64,000 nt of DNA from Massilia sp. ZL223 (GTDB lineage Bacteria > Pseudomonadota > Gammaproteobacteria > Burkholderiales > Burkholderiaceae_D), in NCBI RefSeq assembly GCF_018119395.1, contig NZ_JAGPWD010000032.1, positions 1 through 64,000 on the forward strand, given 5' to 3'. The notes below the pieces were generated by a model. The model did no database searches. It had not been told where the DNA came from and worked only from the letters and a program-made list of their open reading frames with translations. The translations under genes and the position numbers were made by a program. This document shows positions 15,581 to 24,091 of the stretch, piece by piece; the stretch's first letter is position 1, and every line of letters begins with the position of its first letter.

Positions 15581-17020
15581 ATGCTGAGCGTTTCCTGCCC
15601 TTCCTGCGGCGCCCCCGTCTCCTTCCGCTCGCACGCCTCCGTCATGGCGGTGTGCGAGTTCTGCCGCACCACGGTGCACAAGGACCCGGGCGCGGTGAAG
15701 GACCTGGGCAAGCTGTCCGAAGTGCTGGAAGACTATTCGCCGATCCAGATCGGCACCTCCGGCAAACTCGGCGGGCGCGGCTTCACCGTGATCGGCCGCA
15801 TCCAGCTGCGCTACGACGCCGGCATGTGGAACGAGTGGTACCTGATGTACGACGACGGCGAAGCCGGCTGGCTGGGCGACGCTTCCGGCCAGTTCACGGT
15901 GACCGCCGAACGTCCCCTGCCCAGGGAATGGCCGGCGTTCGACATGGCCAGGGTGGGCGCCCAGGTTGACCTTGGCGGCGGCCTGTTCGTCGTTTCCGAC
16001 CGGCGCGTGGCGACCTGCACCGGCGGCCAGGGCGAGCTGCCCTTCCCTGTCGGCGACGGCTGGCAGGCCTTGGTCGTCGACCTGCGCCGCGCGGCCTCCT
16101 TCGCCACGCTCGATTATTCGGATGGCGACACGCCGCGCCTCTACACCGGGGGCGCCGTCACGCTCGAGGCGATGCAGTGCCAGCTGCTGCGCGACGACGA
16201 GGCGATCAAGGCCACGGCCGGCCGCTACCGGGGCAAGGTCGATGCCTTGCAATGCCCGTCCTGCGGCAGCCCGATCGACTACCTGCCCGGGATGGCCAGC
16301 AACCTGGTCTGCCCGGCCTGCGCGGCGCGCATCGACGCCGCCACGCCCGAGGCCCAGGTGCTGGCCGCCGGCGAGCGCACGGACCGGGTTCCGCTGACCT
16401 TGTCGCTTGGCGCCGTGGCGAAGATCGGCCAGCAGGAATTCCGCCTGCTCGGCGCCATGCGGCGCGTCGACGACGATGGCGAGGAATGGACCGAGTACCT
16501 GCTGTACAACGCGCGCGGCAAGTTCTTCTGGCTGGTCGAAACGAGCGAAGGCTGGTGGCGCTCCGAGGTCCTGGACGAGTGGCCGGAGCCGGGCACGCCC
16601 TCTGTGCCGAAAGCCAGGCTGCACAACGTCGACTATGAGCGCACGCTGGACTACCCTGCACGGGTAAGCTGGGCGGCGGGAGCCTTCAACTGGAAGGTGG
16701 CGGCAGGAGACCGCGTGCGGGTGCGCGAGTTCGAACGCGGCATGACCAGCCTGTCGGCGGAGAGCACCGAGGCGGAACTGACCTGGTCGCGCTCGACGCC
16801 GGTGGCTGCGGACCAGGTGCGCACCTGGTTCGGGCTGGCCGTGCCGGTCTCGACACACAAGGTGCCGCCGTCGCTGAGCGAGCTGCAGTGGAAGTTCCTG
16901 CTGTGGATCCTGGGGCTCAATGCCATTCCGCTGGTATTCAACTTCGGCGAGACCATGCTCTGGATGCTGGTCGGCCTGGTGGCGCTGTTCATCCCGCCCG
17001 ATATCGTGAAAAGGGACTGA
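15581..17020 (+). CDS. DUF4178 protein with two zinc ribbons
   Basis: 479 residues. Two zinc-ribbon/DUF4178 units in tandem: Cys6, Cys9, Cys25 and Cys28 precede the first DUF4178 (about 45-190), and CPSCGSPI...CPACAARI (about 224-246) precedes the second (about 265-400). Paired motifs such as GRIQLRYDAGMWNEWYLMYD and GAMRRVDDDGEEWTEYLLYN show the internal duplication. The C-terminus has two hydrophobic helices (about 430-472). Function unknown; the conserved company of SPFH, DUF350 and SpeD suggests a membrane-linked role. Six bases separate it from the next small gene. Confidence 0.85.
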   Translation: MLSVSCPSCGAPVSFRSHASVMAVCEFCRTTVHKDPGAVKDLGKLSEVLEDYSPIQIGTSGKLGGRGFTVIGRIQLRYDAGMWNEWYLMYDDGEAGWLGDASGQFTVTAERPLPREWPAFDMARVGAQVDLGGGLFVVSDRRVATCTGGQGELPFPVGDGWQALVVDLRRAASFATLDYSDGDTPRLYTGGAVTLEAMQCQLLRDDEAIKATAGRYRGKVDALQCPSCGSPIDYLPGMASNLVCPACAARIDAATPEAQVLAAGERTDRVPLTLSLGAVAKIGQQEFRLLGAMRRVDDDGEEWTEYLLYNARGKFFWLVETSEGWWRSEVLDEWPEPGTPSVPKARLHNVDYERTLDYPARVSWAAGAFNWKVAAGDRVRVREFERGMTSLSAESTEAELTWSRSTPVAADQVRTWFGLAVPVSTHKVPPSLSELQWKFLLWILGLNAIPLVFNFGETMLWMLVGLVALFIPPDIVKRD

Positions 17021-17026
17021 CGCGCC

Positions 17027-17188
17027 ATGAACAAGCGTTACTTCGTCTATGCAATCGCCGTCACGATCGTGACCACCATCGTCTGCTGGTTCAGCATGCT
17101 CGACTCCTCGAGCTCGTCCAGTGGCCGCGGCTACAGGTCGGGGGGCGGCTCCGGCTACTATGGCGGCGGGGGCAGCGGCCACAAATGA
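17027..17188 (+). CDS. 53-residue membrane peptide, Gly/Ser/Tyr-rich tail
   Basis: A short gene easy to miss. It encodes a Lys/Arg start (MNKRYFVYAIAV), one hydrophobic helix (about 6-25), a run of six serines, and a tail GYRSGGGSGYYGGGGSGHK. It sits 6 bases after the DUF4178 stop, and its own stop overlaps the speD start as ATGA, so it is translated in line with the operon. Family not recognised; a Gly/Tyr tail after one TM helix suggests a small membrane subunit. Confidence 0.7.
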   Translation: MNKRYFVYAIAVTIVTTIVCWFSMLDSSSSSSGRGYRSGGGSGYYGGGGSGHK

Positions 17189-17544
17189 GCACGGTTCACC
17201 GCCCCGCCGGCATCCACCTGCTGGCCGACCTGGCCGGCATCGAGGCCGGCCTGCTCACCGATCCGGATGCGATCGACGCCCTGCTGCGCGAAGCCGCACT
17301 GAGAGCCGGCGCGCGCATCCTGCACAGCCATTTCCATACCTTCGGCCCCGGCATGGGCGTCACCGGCGTACTGCTGCTGGCCGAATCGCACATCTCGATC
17401 CACACCTGGCCCGAGCACGGCTTCGCCGCCGCCGACATCTTCATGTGCGGCGCGGCCCAGCCTGTACTGGCGCTCGAGCTCATCGAACGCGCCCTGTCCC
17501 CTGCGTCGCGCACGGTAAGGACGGTGGAACGCGGCCAGCTATAA
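17185..17544 (+). CDS. speD: S-adenosylmethionine decarboxylase proenzyme
   Basis: 119 residues, the short bacterial/archaeal SpeD type. It makes decarboxylated SAM, the aminopropyl donor for spermidine synthesis. Self-cleavage would occur at Glu67-Ser68 in AESHISIHTWPEHG, leaving pyruvoyl-Ser68. The proton-relay His73 and Cys88 are at the +5 and +20 positions expected from the Thermotoga enzyme. The start codon overlaps the preceding 53-codon gene by 4 bases. It is the last gene of the DUF350-SPFH-DUF4178 operon and supplies the substrate for the divergent spermidine synthase-like enzyme. Confidence 0.95.
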   Translation: MSTVHRPAGIHLLADLAGIEAGLLTDPDAIDALLREAALRAGARILHSHFHTFGPGMGVTGVLLLAESHISIHTWPEHGFAAADIFMCGAAQPVLALELIERALSPASRTVRTVERGQL

Positions 17545-17545
17545 T
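17540..17545 (+). promoter_or_regulatory. possible -10 element before the CoA transferase gene
   Basis: A perfect TATAAT overlaps the speD stop codon, 35 bases before the next ATG. No good -35 hexamer is seen 16-18 bases upstream, so this is a weak call. Confidence 0.25.
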
Positions 17546-17579
17546 CCGAGGCTTCTCGACCTTTCACTAGAACAGCCAC

Positions 17580-18833
17580 ATGACGCAATCCGGTATCAAT
17601 TCTTCGGCGCTGCCGAAAGCGCTGGGACACATCCGCGTACTCGACCTGTCGCGCGTGCTCGCCGGGCCCTGGTGCTCGCAAAACCTGGCCGACCTCGGCG
17701 CCGACGTGATCAAGATCGAGCGCCCGGGCAGCGGCGACGACACCCGCGCCTGGGGTCCGCCCTACGCGAAGGACGCCGAAGGGCGCGACACCAGCGAGGC
17801 CGCCTACTACCTGTCCGCCAACCGCGGCAAGCGCTCGGTCACGGTGGACATCGCCAGCCCGGACGGCCAGGCATTGCTGCGCGAACTGGTGAAGCACTGC
17901 GACGTGGTGCTGGAAAACTTCAAGGTCGGCCACCTGAAGCGCTATGGACTCGACTATGCCTCGCTCAAGGAGATCAAGCCGGACCTGGTCTACTGCTCGA
18001 TCACCGGCTTCGGCCAGGACGGGCCGTATGCGCACCGCGCGGGTTACGACTTCCTGATCCAGGGCATGGGCGGGCTGATGTCGGTGACCGGCGAGCGCGA
18101 CGACTTGCCGGGCGGCGGTCCGCAGAAGGCGGGCGTGGCGCTGACCGACCTGATGACCGGCATGTATGCGACGGTGGCGGTGCTGGCGGCGCTGACCCAC
18201 CGCGACCGCAGCGGCGAAGGCCAGCACATCGACATGGCCCTGCTCGACACCCAGGTGGCGATGCTGGCCAATATGGGCAGCAACTACCTCAACAGCGGCA
18301 AGCCACCCAAGCGCTGGGGCAACGCGCATGCCAACATCGTGCCCTACCAGACCTTCGCCTGCGCGGACGGACACATCATCGTCGCCACCGGCAACGACGG
18401 GCAGTACCAGAAGTTCGTGGAGGCCGGCGGGCGGCCCGAGCTGGGGCAGGATCCGCGCTTCGCGACCAATCCGCTGCGCGTGAAGAACCGCGACGTGCTG
18501 GTGCCGGTCCTGGCCGAAATGGTCAGGGAAAAGACGCGCGACGAATGGATCGCGCTGCTGGAGGCCTGCGGCGTGCCTTGCGGGCCGATCAACGACATCG
18601 GCGAGGTGTTCGCCAACGAGCAGGTGGTGGCGCGCGAAGTGGCGATCGAACTGCCGCATCCCAAGGCGGGCAAGGTCAAGCTGGTGCGCAGCCCGATCAG
18701 GATGTCGGCGACGCCGGCGACGAGCGACAAGGCGCCGCCTTTGCTGGGGCAGCATACGGAAGAAGTGCTGCGCGAGGTGCTGGGGCGCAGTGAGGAGGAG
18801 ATTGCTTCTTTACGGGGTAAAGGGGTAGTGTGA
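17580..18833 (+). CDS. CaiB/BaiF family CoA transferase
   Basis: 417 residues. Class III CoA transferase, which moves CoA between carboxylic acids. Family motifs: IRVLDLSRVLAGPWCSQNLADLGADVIKIE at the start, SANRGKRSVTVDI, the catalytic Asp region SITGFGQDGPYAHRAGYD, and GQHIDMALLDTQVAMLAN. The acyl substrate cannot be read from the sequence. ATG 17580 is 35 bases after speD; a strong terminator follows the gene. Confidence 0.92.
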   Translation: MTQSGINSSALPKALGHIRVLDLSRVLAGPWCSQNLADLGADVIKIERPGSGDDTRAWGPPYAKDAEGRDTSEAAYYLSANRGKRSVTVDIASPDGQALLRELVKHCDVVLENFKVGHLKRYGLDYASLKEIKPDLVYCSITGFGQDGPYAHRAGYDFLIQGMGGLMSVTGERDDLPGGGPQKAGVALTDLMTGMYATVAVLAALTHRDRSGEGQHIDMALLDTQVAMLANMGSNYLNSGKPPKRWGNAHANIVPYQTFACADGHIIVATGNDGQYQKFVEAGGRPELGQDPRFATNPLRVKNRDVLVPVLAEMVREKTRDEWIALLEACGVPCGPINDIGEVFANEQVVAREVAIELPHPKAGKVKLVRSPIRMSATPATSDKAPPLLGQHTEEVLREVLGRSEEEIASLRGKGVV

Positions 18834-18835
18834 TG

Positions 18836-18862
18836 AAAAACCGCGCCGAGGCGCGGTTTTTT
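18836..18862 (+). terminator. Rho-independent terminator
   Basis: AAAAACCGCGC, loop CGAG, GCGCGGTTTTTT: a short GC stem extended by A/T pairs and ending in six T. It directly follows the CoA transferase stop codon. Confidence 0.9.
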
Positions 18863-18885
18863 GTTGGGGTGGTAGTGGGCGGAGG

Positions 18886-18974
18886 AACTGGGTCCCCGCC
18901 TACGCGGGGACGACGGATCTAGGGCTGGCGGCAGGATTCAAACCGTCGTCCCCGCGAAGGCGGGGACCCAAGTT
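18886..18974. repeat. REPIN-like inverted pair
   Basis: Two REP copies in inverse orientation, 18886-18915 and 18944-18974, with a 28-base spacer. The pair at 58749-58838 has the same spacer length. The arms match the 23-140 copies except in the palindrome core (CGCCTACGCGG and CGCGAAGGCGG). Confidence 0.8.
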
Positions 18975-18999
18975 TGCAAACACACCAGCAACCTAACAC

Positions 19000-19323
19000 T
19001 CAATGCAACTGATGCTTAAAGTCCGACAACTCATCATGCACCCGCATCACCATCGATTGCACCTGCGGCGACGGCTGCGCGCTGCGGCACACCCGCTTGG
19101 CTTCATCGCCAATCGCTTCCAGGTCGTCGATGCACTGCACGATATCGGATTGGTCGTTCGACTGCATCACGCCCTGCGCCCGGCTCGACTCGTGCGCCAG
19201 CTTCTGGATGCAATCGCGGATTTCGTTCGGAATGTTCTGGTCGTTGCGGCAGACCTCTTCAGCCTGGTTGATGGTCTGCTGGACGTGACGGAAACGCTGT
19301 TGAATTTCGGCAGGTTGCAACAT
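19000..19323 (-). CDS. conserved hypothetical small helical protein
   Basis: 107 residues starting MLQPAEIQQRFRHVQQTINQ. ATG 19323 is preceded by AGGAGGT, a near-perfect ribosome site. The protein is all-helical in pattern, acidic and cysteine-containing (Cys at VCRND, DCIQK, QCIDD, VCRSA), with no TM or signal. No named family recognised. It is a single-gene unit between a REPIN and the gene at 19445; high expression is suggested only by the strong ribosome site. Confidence 0.75.
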   Translation of the reverse strand: MLQPAEIQQRFRHVQQTINQAEEVCRNDQNIPNEIRDCIQKLAHESSRAQGVMQSNDQSDIVQCIDDLEAIGDEAKRVCRSAQPSPQVQSMVMRVHDELSDFKHQLH

Positions 19324-19444
19324 GATTGACCTCCTGAAAGTAAGCGGAATAAACCACTGGAGCATTCCACTTTAGGATGAATTCAGGGTTTATCAAGCGT
19401 TAAGTGAAGCAGAGCTTCGGGACAAAAACGGGGCGTTCTTCCCA

Positions 19445-20227
19445 TCATTCCGAAGCCCGGTCTTCCAGTGCCATCTGACATTCCACAAAATGCCGGGTGA
19501 TCGAACCGGGCTCGGCGAGTTCGCGCTGCGCCCACGCGCGCAGCTCGCCTGACGCCAGTCCAGACAGCAGGGATTCCGGTAATGCATCAGCTTCGGCCAC
19601 ACGCCCGAGTCCGCGCAGTACGTCGATACCTATACGTACGTCACGAACCACGTTGGACAATTGCGCGGACATGCGCGGATGGATCGGAGGCGGAAAAAGT
19701 GGCCATGCCGTGGAATCACGATTGACCTCCGCCAATAGTCTGAGAGGATCATGGCGGTAACGGTCCGCCAGCTCAAAATCCCCCGCTTCAACCACGGCCG
19801 GCAGCGCCAGATAGGCGTACTGCCGTGCCAGTGCCGGCTGCCCGGCATCCAGCCGCACGAACAGTGCGTGGGTCGAGCGCGCATCTCCCAGCGTCCTGTT
19901 CATGTCGGCGATGAGCGAGAAGCGCTGCACACGGCGGAAGCTGTCCTCATCCCTGGCGGCATCGTCGTCCAGGCCCGCGTACAGGTCACCGGCGAACAAA
20001 CGCGCCGCCTGTTCGTCCCGTGCCGCTTCCAGTGCAGCCCGTGCCGGCGGGTAGTCTTCGACCAGCATTTGCCAGTGAAACATTGTCATAAAAAAGCGCG
20101 TGCGCTCCGGAGCCACTTCCAGCTCCGCCTCGGCGAGCGATTGCTGCAAGAGGACGAGCAGATCGGCGTAACGGCCCGCCTCGTACAAGTCTCTCATCCG
20201 TTCCGTGCGCGCTGCGGTATCGCTCAT
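19445..20227 (-). CDS. conserved hypothetical protein, TPR-like
   Basis: 260 residues. Amphipathic helix pairs with Ala/Leu/Tyr spacing (MRDLYEAGRYADLLVLLQQSL, YPPARAALEAARDEQAARLF, ARQYAYLALPAVVEAGDFELADRY) suggest a TPR-like solenoid, but no repeat is canonical. ATG 20227 has GGAG six bases upstream; a longer frame lacks support. No catalytic motif, signal or membrane segment. Function unknown. Confidence 0.7.
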   Translation of the reverse strand: MSDTAARTERMRDLYEAGRYADLLVLLQQSLAEAELEVAPERTRFFMTMFHWQMLVEDYPPARAALEAARDEQAARLFAGDLYAGLDDDAARDEDSFRRVQRFSLIADMNRTLGDARSTHALFVRLDAGQPALARQYAYLALPAVVEAGDFELADRYRHDPLRLLAEVNRDSTAWPLFPPPIHPRMSAQLSNVVRDVRIGIDVLRGLGRVAEADALPESLLSGLASGELRAWAQRELAEPGSITRHFVECQMALEDRASE

Positions 20228-20297
20228 TGCTGCTCCATCCAGGCATGTAATCGGATGAACCTTAGCATGCGCAGGCAGCCGCGAAATGCGCCCTTTC

Positions 20298-21224
20298 TCA
20301 CGGCTTCGCATCCGCCAGATAGCGTTCCAGCATCTCCACGCACACCCTCACCTTGGCCGAACCCGCCAGGCGCTGCGGATACACGGCCCACACGTTCGCT
20401 TCCTGCGCATACTCGGGCAGCACCTGCACCAGGCTGCCGTCCGCCAGATAGGGCTGCACGTCCCACAGCGAGCGCAGCACGATGCCCGCGCCTTCGCGCG
20501 CCCAGCGCAGCGCGATCTCGCCATGGTTGGTCGACAGCGAGCCCGACACCTTGACCGTCTCTTCGCCCTGCCGGCCGCGCAGGCGCCAGGTGCCGAAGGG
20601 ATGATCGCGCTCCTTGATCGGCAGGCAGTTGTGGCTGGCCAGGTCCGCCAGGGCCTTCGGCATGCCGTGGCGCGCCAGGTAGGCGGGCGATGCGCACAGC
20701 ACGCGGTGGTTGTCCTTCAGCCGCCGCGCGATCAGGTGGGGCGGGATCACGTCGCCGATGCGCACGTCAAGGTCAAAGCCCTCCTCGACGATGTCGACCA
20801 GGCGGTCGAACACCTCGAAGCGGATCTGCAGGCCGGGATAGTCCGCCGCCAGCCGCGCGATGACGGGCGCGACCACGTTGCGGCCGAAACCGAAACTGCT
20901 GCACATGCGCACCCGCCCGCTGGGCTCGCGGCGCCGCTCGGAGACCGCGTCGACCAGGCTGTCCAGGTGCTCGAGGATGGTCTGCGCATGGGCCAGCACG
21001 CGTTCGCCATCGTCGGTGATGACGATGCGGCGCGTGGTACGCTGGAACAGCCGGATGCCCAAGGTCTGTTCCAGGATGCCGATGCGCTTGCTCACATAGG
21101 CGGGCGACATGCCGAGCTCCTGCGCGGCCGCGGCGAAGCCCGCCTTGCGCACTACGGCAACGAACACGCGCAAATCTTCGTTCTCAACTGGATTATTCAC
21201 AGACTGTGTTTTCAGGATCAACAA
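20298..21224 (-). CDS. LysR-family regulator, DmlR-like
   Basis: 308 residues. N-terminal winged HTH: ENEDLRVFVAVVRKAGFAAAAQELGMSPAYVSKRIGILEQTLGIRLFQRTTR, then a periplasmic-binding-protein-like effector domain (about 95-300). SPAYVSKRI is typical of the DmlR subgroup, which activates D-malate dehydrogenase in E. coli. It is divergent from exactly such a dehydrogenase, 69 bases away. The start is uncertain: GTG 21200 gives a more usual LysR N-terminus and fits the promoter at 21233 better than ATG 21224. Confidence 0.88.
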   Translation of the reverse strand: MLILKTQSVNNPVENEDLRVFVAVVRKAGFAAAAQELGMSPAYVSKRIGILEQTLGIRLFQRTTRRIVITDDGERVLAHAQTILEHLDSLVDAVSERRREPSGRVRMCSSFGFGRNVVAPVIARLAADYPGLQIRFEVFDRLVDIVEEGFDLDVRIGDVIPPHLIARRLKDNHRVLCASPAYLARHGMPKALADLASHNCLPIKERDHPFGTWRLRGRQGEETVKVSGSLSTNHGEIALRWAREGAGIVLRSLWDVQPYLADGSLVQVLPEYAQEANVWAVYPQRLAGSAKVRVCVEMLERYLADAKP

Positions 21225-21232
21225 TTGACTGG

Positions 21233-21262
21233 ATTATAAACAAATCGTTTTGAGTTAATCTA
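21233..21262 (-). promoter_or_regulatory. possible promoter of the LysR gene
   Basis: A perfect minus-strand TATAAT (21233-21238) lies about 16 bases from GATTAA. Transcription would begin near 21226, making ATG 21224 nearly leaderless and GTG 21200 preceded by a ~26-base leader. The interval to the divergent dehydrogenase gene is AT-rich and likely holds the regulator's operator. Confidence 0.35.
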
Positions 21263-21293
21263 ACACCATTCCTTCACATACCAGAGAACAAAC

Positions 21294-22391
21294 ATGAATA
21301 CGACCAGGACCGCGCACCGCATCGCCATCATCGCCGGCGACGGCATCGGCAAGGAAGTCATGCCCGAGGGCCTGCGCGCCCTCGAAGCCGTCGCACGCCG
21401 CTTCGACATTCCCCTCGCCTTCGAGACCTTCGAATGGGCCAGCTGCGACTACTACCTCCAGCACGGCAAGATGATGCCGGACGACTGGTTCGAGCAGCTG
21501 CGCGGCTTCGACGCCATCTATTTCGGCGCGGTCGGCTGGCCGGACACGGTGCCGGACCATATCTCGCTGTGGGGTTCGCTGCTGAAATTCCGCCGCGACT
21601 TCGACCAGTACGTGAACCTGCGTCCGGTGCGCCTGATGCCGGGCGTGCCCTGCCCGCTGGCCAACAAGAAGCCGGGCGACATCGATTTCTACGTGGTGCG
21701 CGAGAACACCGAGGGCGAATACTCTTCCGTGGGCGGCAAGATGTTCGAAGGCACCGAGCGCGAGCTGGTGCTGCAGGAATCCGTCTTCACCCGCCATGGC
21801 ACCGACCGCATCCTGCGCTACGCCTTCGACCTGGCCCAGCGCCGCCCCAAGAAACACCTGACCTCGGCCACCAAGTCGAACGGCATCGCGATCTCCATGC
21901 CCTACTGGGACGAACGCCTGGCCGCGATGGCCGGGTCCTATCCGGACGTCGCCTGGGACAAGTACCACATCGACATCCTGGCGGCCCGCTTCGTGCTGTC
22001 GCCGGAGCGCTTCGACGTGGTGGTGGCCTCGAACCTGTTCGGCGACATCCTGTCCGACCTGGGCCCGGCCTGCACCGGCACCATCGGCATCGCCCCGTCG
22101 GCCAACCTCAACCCGGACCGGACCTTCCCGTCCCTGTTCGAGCCGGTCCACGGTTCGGCCCCGGACATCTACGGCCGCAACATCGCCAACCCGATCGCGA
22201 TGATCTGGTCGGGCGCGATGATGCTGGACTTCCTGGGCAACGGGGACGCCCGCTACACCGAAGCACACGACGCGATGGTCCGCGCCATCGAGCACTGCCT
22301 GCTGCAAGGTCCGCTCACGCCGGACCTGAAAGGCAGCGCCAGCACCACCGACGTCGGCAAGGCGATCGCCGCCTACCTGGCCTCGGCGTAA
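21294..22391 (+). CDS. ttuC: tartrate/D-malate dehydrogenase (decarboxylating)
   Basis: 365 residues. Member of the isocitrate/isopropylmalate dehydrogenase family that uses NAD and Mn/Mg to oxidise and decarboxylate tartrate or D-malate. Signatures: IAIIAGDGIGKEVMPEGL, the long insertion typical of TtuC/DmlA (YFGAVGWPDTVPDHISLWGS), YVNLRPVRLMPGVPCPL, VVRENTEGEYSSVGG, and NLFGDILSDLGPACTGTIGIAPSANLNP. The divergent DmlR-like regulator supports D-malate or tartrate use. Could equally be called dmlA. The 3' end overlaps the convergent regulator gene by 19 bases. Confidence 0.92.
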   Translation: MNTTRTAHRIAIIAGDGIGKEVMPEGLRALEAVARRFDIPLAFETFEWASCDYYLQHGKMMPDDWFEQLRGFDAIYFGAVGWPDTVPDHISLWGSLLKFRRDFDQYVNLRPVRLMPGVPCPLANKKPGDIDFYVVRENTEGEYSSVGGKMFEGTERELVLQESVFTRHGTDRILRYAFDLAQRRPKKHLTSATKSNGIAISMPYWDERLAAMAGSYPDVAWDKYHIDILAARFVLSPERFDVVVASNLFGDILSDLGPACTGTIGIAPSANLNPDRTFPSLFEPVHGSAPDIYGRNIANPIAMIWSGAMMLDFLGNGDARYTEAHDAMVRAIEHCLLQGPLTPDLKGSASTTDVGKAIAAYLASA

Positions 22392-23341
22392 GCGTCGACC
22401 TGCTGGGCGCGGAACTGCTTGCGGTAGGCCGAGGGCGAGGTCTGCAGCACCGCGCGGAAGTGCTGGCGCAGCGAGAGCGCGGTGCCGAAGCCGGTTTCGT
22501 CGGCGATCAGGTCGATCGATGCGTCGCTCCGCTCCAGCATGCGCTGGGCCTGGGCCAGGCGCTGGCCCAGCAGCCACTGCTTGAACGAGGTGCCGGTCGC
22601 CTGGCGGAAGTGGCGCGTGAAGTGGCGCCGGCTCATGGCCGCGCGTTCGGCCAGCGCGTCCAGGCTGTGGTTCTGCTCCAGGTTGCGCGTCACCCACTCC
22701 AGCACTTCTGCGAAGCGTCCGTCGCTGTGGCTGACGGGCAGTGGCCGTTCGATGAATTGCGCCTGCCCGCCCTGCCGGTGCGGCGCCACCAGCAGCTGGC
22801 GCGCGACCGCGTTGGCCACCTCGGCGCCGCGCAGCGCGCGCAGCAGATACAGGCAACAGTCCAGGCCCGCGGCCACGCCGCCCGAGGTCAGCACGCAGCC
22901 TTCGTCCACATACAGCACCTCGGGATCGACCTTCACCTTCGGGTAGCCTGCGCGCAGCGTATCGGCAAACGCCCAGTGCGTCGTGGCTGTCTTCCCGTCG
23001 AGCAGGCCCGCCTGCGCCAGCGGAAAGGCGCCCAGGCACAGGCCCAGCAGGCGCGCCCCGCGCGCGTGGGCGCGGCGCAGGACCTCCAATAAGGCTTCCG
23101 GGGCCGGACGGCAGTCGTCGTGCCAGGTCGGCATGATGACGATGTCGGCACTGTCCACGGCGCTGAAATCGTGCGCGACCGAAATCGAAAAGCCGGCCGA
23201 GGTGTGCAGGGGCCCTGACTCGGCGGCGCAGACGATGACCTCGAAGCCCCCTGCCTCGTCGGGGACGCTGCCGAACACGATGCTGGGCACGGACAAGTGG
23301 AACGGCTTGAGGCCGCCGAAGGCGATAACGGCAATGCGCAT
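22373..23341 (-). CDS. GlxA-family regulator (DJ-1/PfpI domain plus AraC HTH)
   Basis: 322 residues. An N-terminal DJ-1/PfpI-like domain (about 1-170; ARLLGLCLGAFPLAQAGLLDG has the nucleophile-elbow Cys) joins a C-terminal AraC/XylS double HTH (about 215-310; HSLDALAERAAMSRRHFTRHFRQATGTSFKQWLLGQRL). Members often control amino acid or quaternary-amine catabolism. ATG 23341 preceded by AGGAG is preferred over GTG 23347. It is divergent from the cysteine hydrolase gene, its likely target. Confidence 0.9.
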   Translation of the reverse strand: MRIAVIAFGGLKPFHLSVPSIVFGSVPDEAGGFEVIVCAAESGPLHTSAGFSISVAHDFSAVDSADIVIMPTWHDDCRPAPEALLEVLRRAHARGARLLGLCLGAFPLAQAGLLDGKTATTHWAFADTLRAGYPKVKVDPEVLYVDEGCVLTSGGVAAGLDCCLYLLRALRGAEVANAVARQLLVAPHRQGGQAQFIERPLPVSHSDGRFAEVLEWVTRNLEQNHSLDALAERAAMSRRHFTRHFRQATGTSFKQWLLGQRLAQAQRMLERSDASIDLIADETGFGTALSLRQHFRAVLQTSPSAYRKQFRAQQVDAYAEAR

Positions 23342-23458
23342 GCGCACTCCTGGAATGATGTTGGCCCGATTTTATCGCACATTGACCATCGGGCCACTGT
23401 CGCGTTCTGGCTGGGAACCAGAAAATGGCTGCTCACTCACCACCTGAAGGAGCCACAG

Positions 23459-24091
23459 ATGTCCCATTCCCCACGCCGCGCCCTGATCGTCATCGACGTC
23501 CAGAACGAATACTTCGACGGCGGCATGCCGATCACCCATCCGCCGGCCGACAGCTCGCTGCCCAACATCGTGCGCGCGATGGAAGCCGCGCGCGCCCACG
23601 GCATTCCGGTGATCACGGTCCAGCACGACGCGCCGGAAAACTCGCCGATCTTCGCCAAGGGTTCGCACGGCTGGCAGCTGCACCCGGCCATCGCCGCCCA
23701 GGCGGCCGACCACCGCATCAACAAGACCCTGGCCAGCTCCTTCACCGGCACCGGCCTGCGCGAATGGCTGGCGGACAACGGGATCGACACCGTGACGATC
23801 GCCGGCTACATGACGCACAACTGCAACGCCTCGACCATCCTGGAAGCGGCCCACAACGGCCTGCAGGTCGAGGTCCTGGGCGATGCCAGCGGTTCCCTGC
23901 CCTACGAGAACGCGGCAGGCAAGGCCAGCGCGGAAGAAATCCACCGCGTATTCAGCGTGGTGTTCCACTCGAGCTTCGCGACCGTGACCACGACCGGCGC
24001 CTGGATCGGCGCCGTGGCCGACCGCGCCGCGCTGGGCCGGGACAACATCTACGCCTCGAACCAGCGCGCACGGGGACTGCTGAAGGCCTAA
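23459..24091 (+). CDS. isochorismatase-like cysteine hydrolase
   Basis: 210 residues. Isochorismatase/nicotinamidase fold: RALIVIDVQNEYFDGG carries the catalytic Asp, INKTLASSFTGTGL the Lys, and YMTHNCNASTILEA the nucleophile Cys. Substrates of the family are amides, ureides and vinyl ethers; the one here is unknown. GAAGGAG before ATG 23459 gives a strong ribosome site. The divergent GlxA-type regulator is the probable controller. The stop overlaps the end of the convergent tyrosinase gene by 4 bases. Confidence 0.9.
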   Translation: MSHSPRRALIVIDVQNEYFDGGMPITHPPADSSLPNIVRAMEAARAHGIPVITVQHDAPENSPIFAKGSHGWQLHPAIAAQAADHRINKTLASSFTGTGLREWLADNGIDTVTIAGYMTHNCNASTILEAAHNGLQVEVLGDASGSLPYENAAGKASAEEIHRVFSVVFHSSFATVTTTGAWIGAVADRAALGRDNIYASNQRARGLLKA

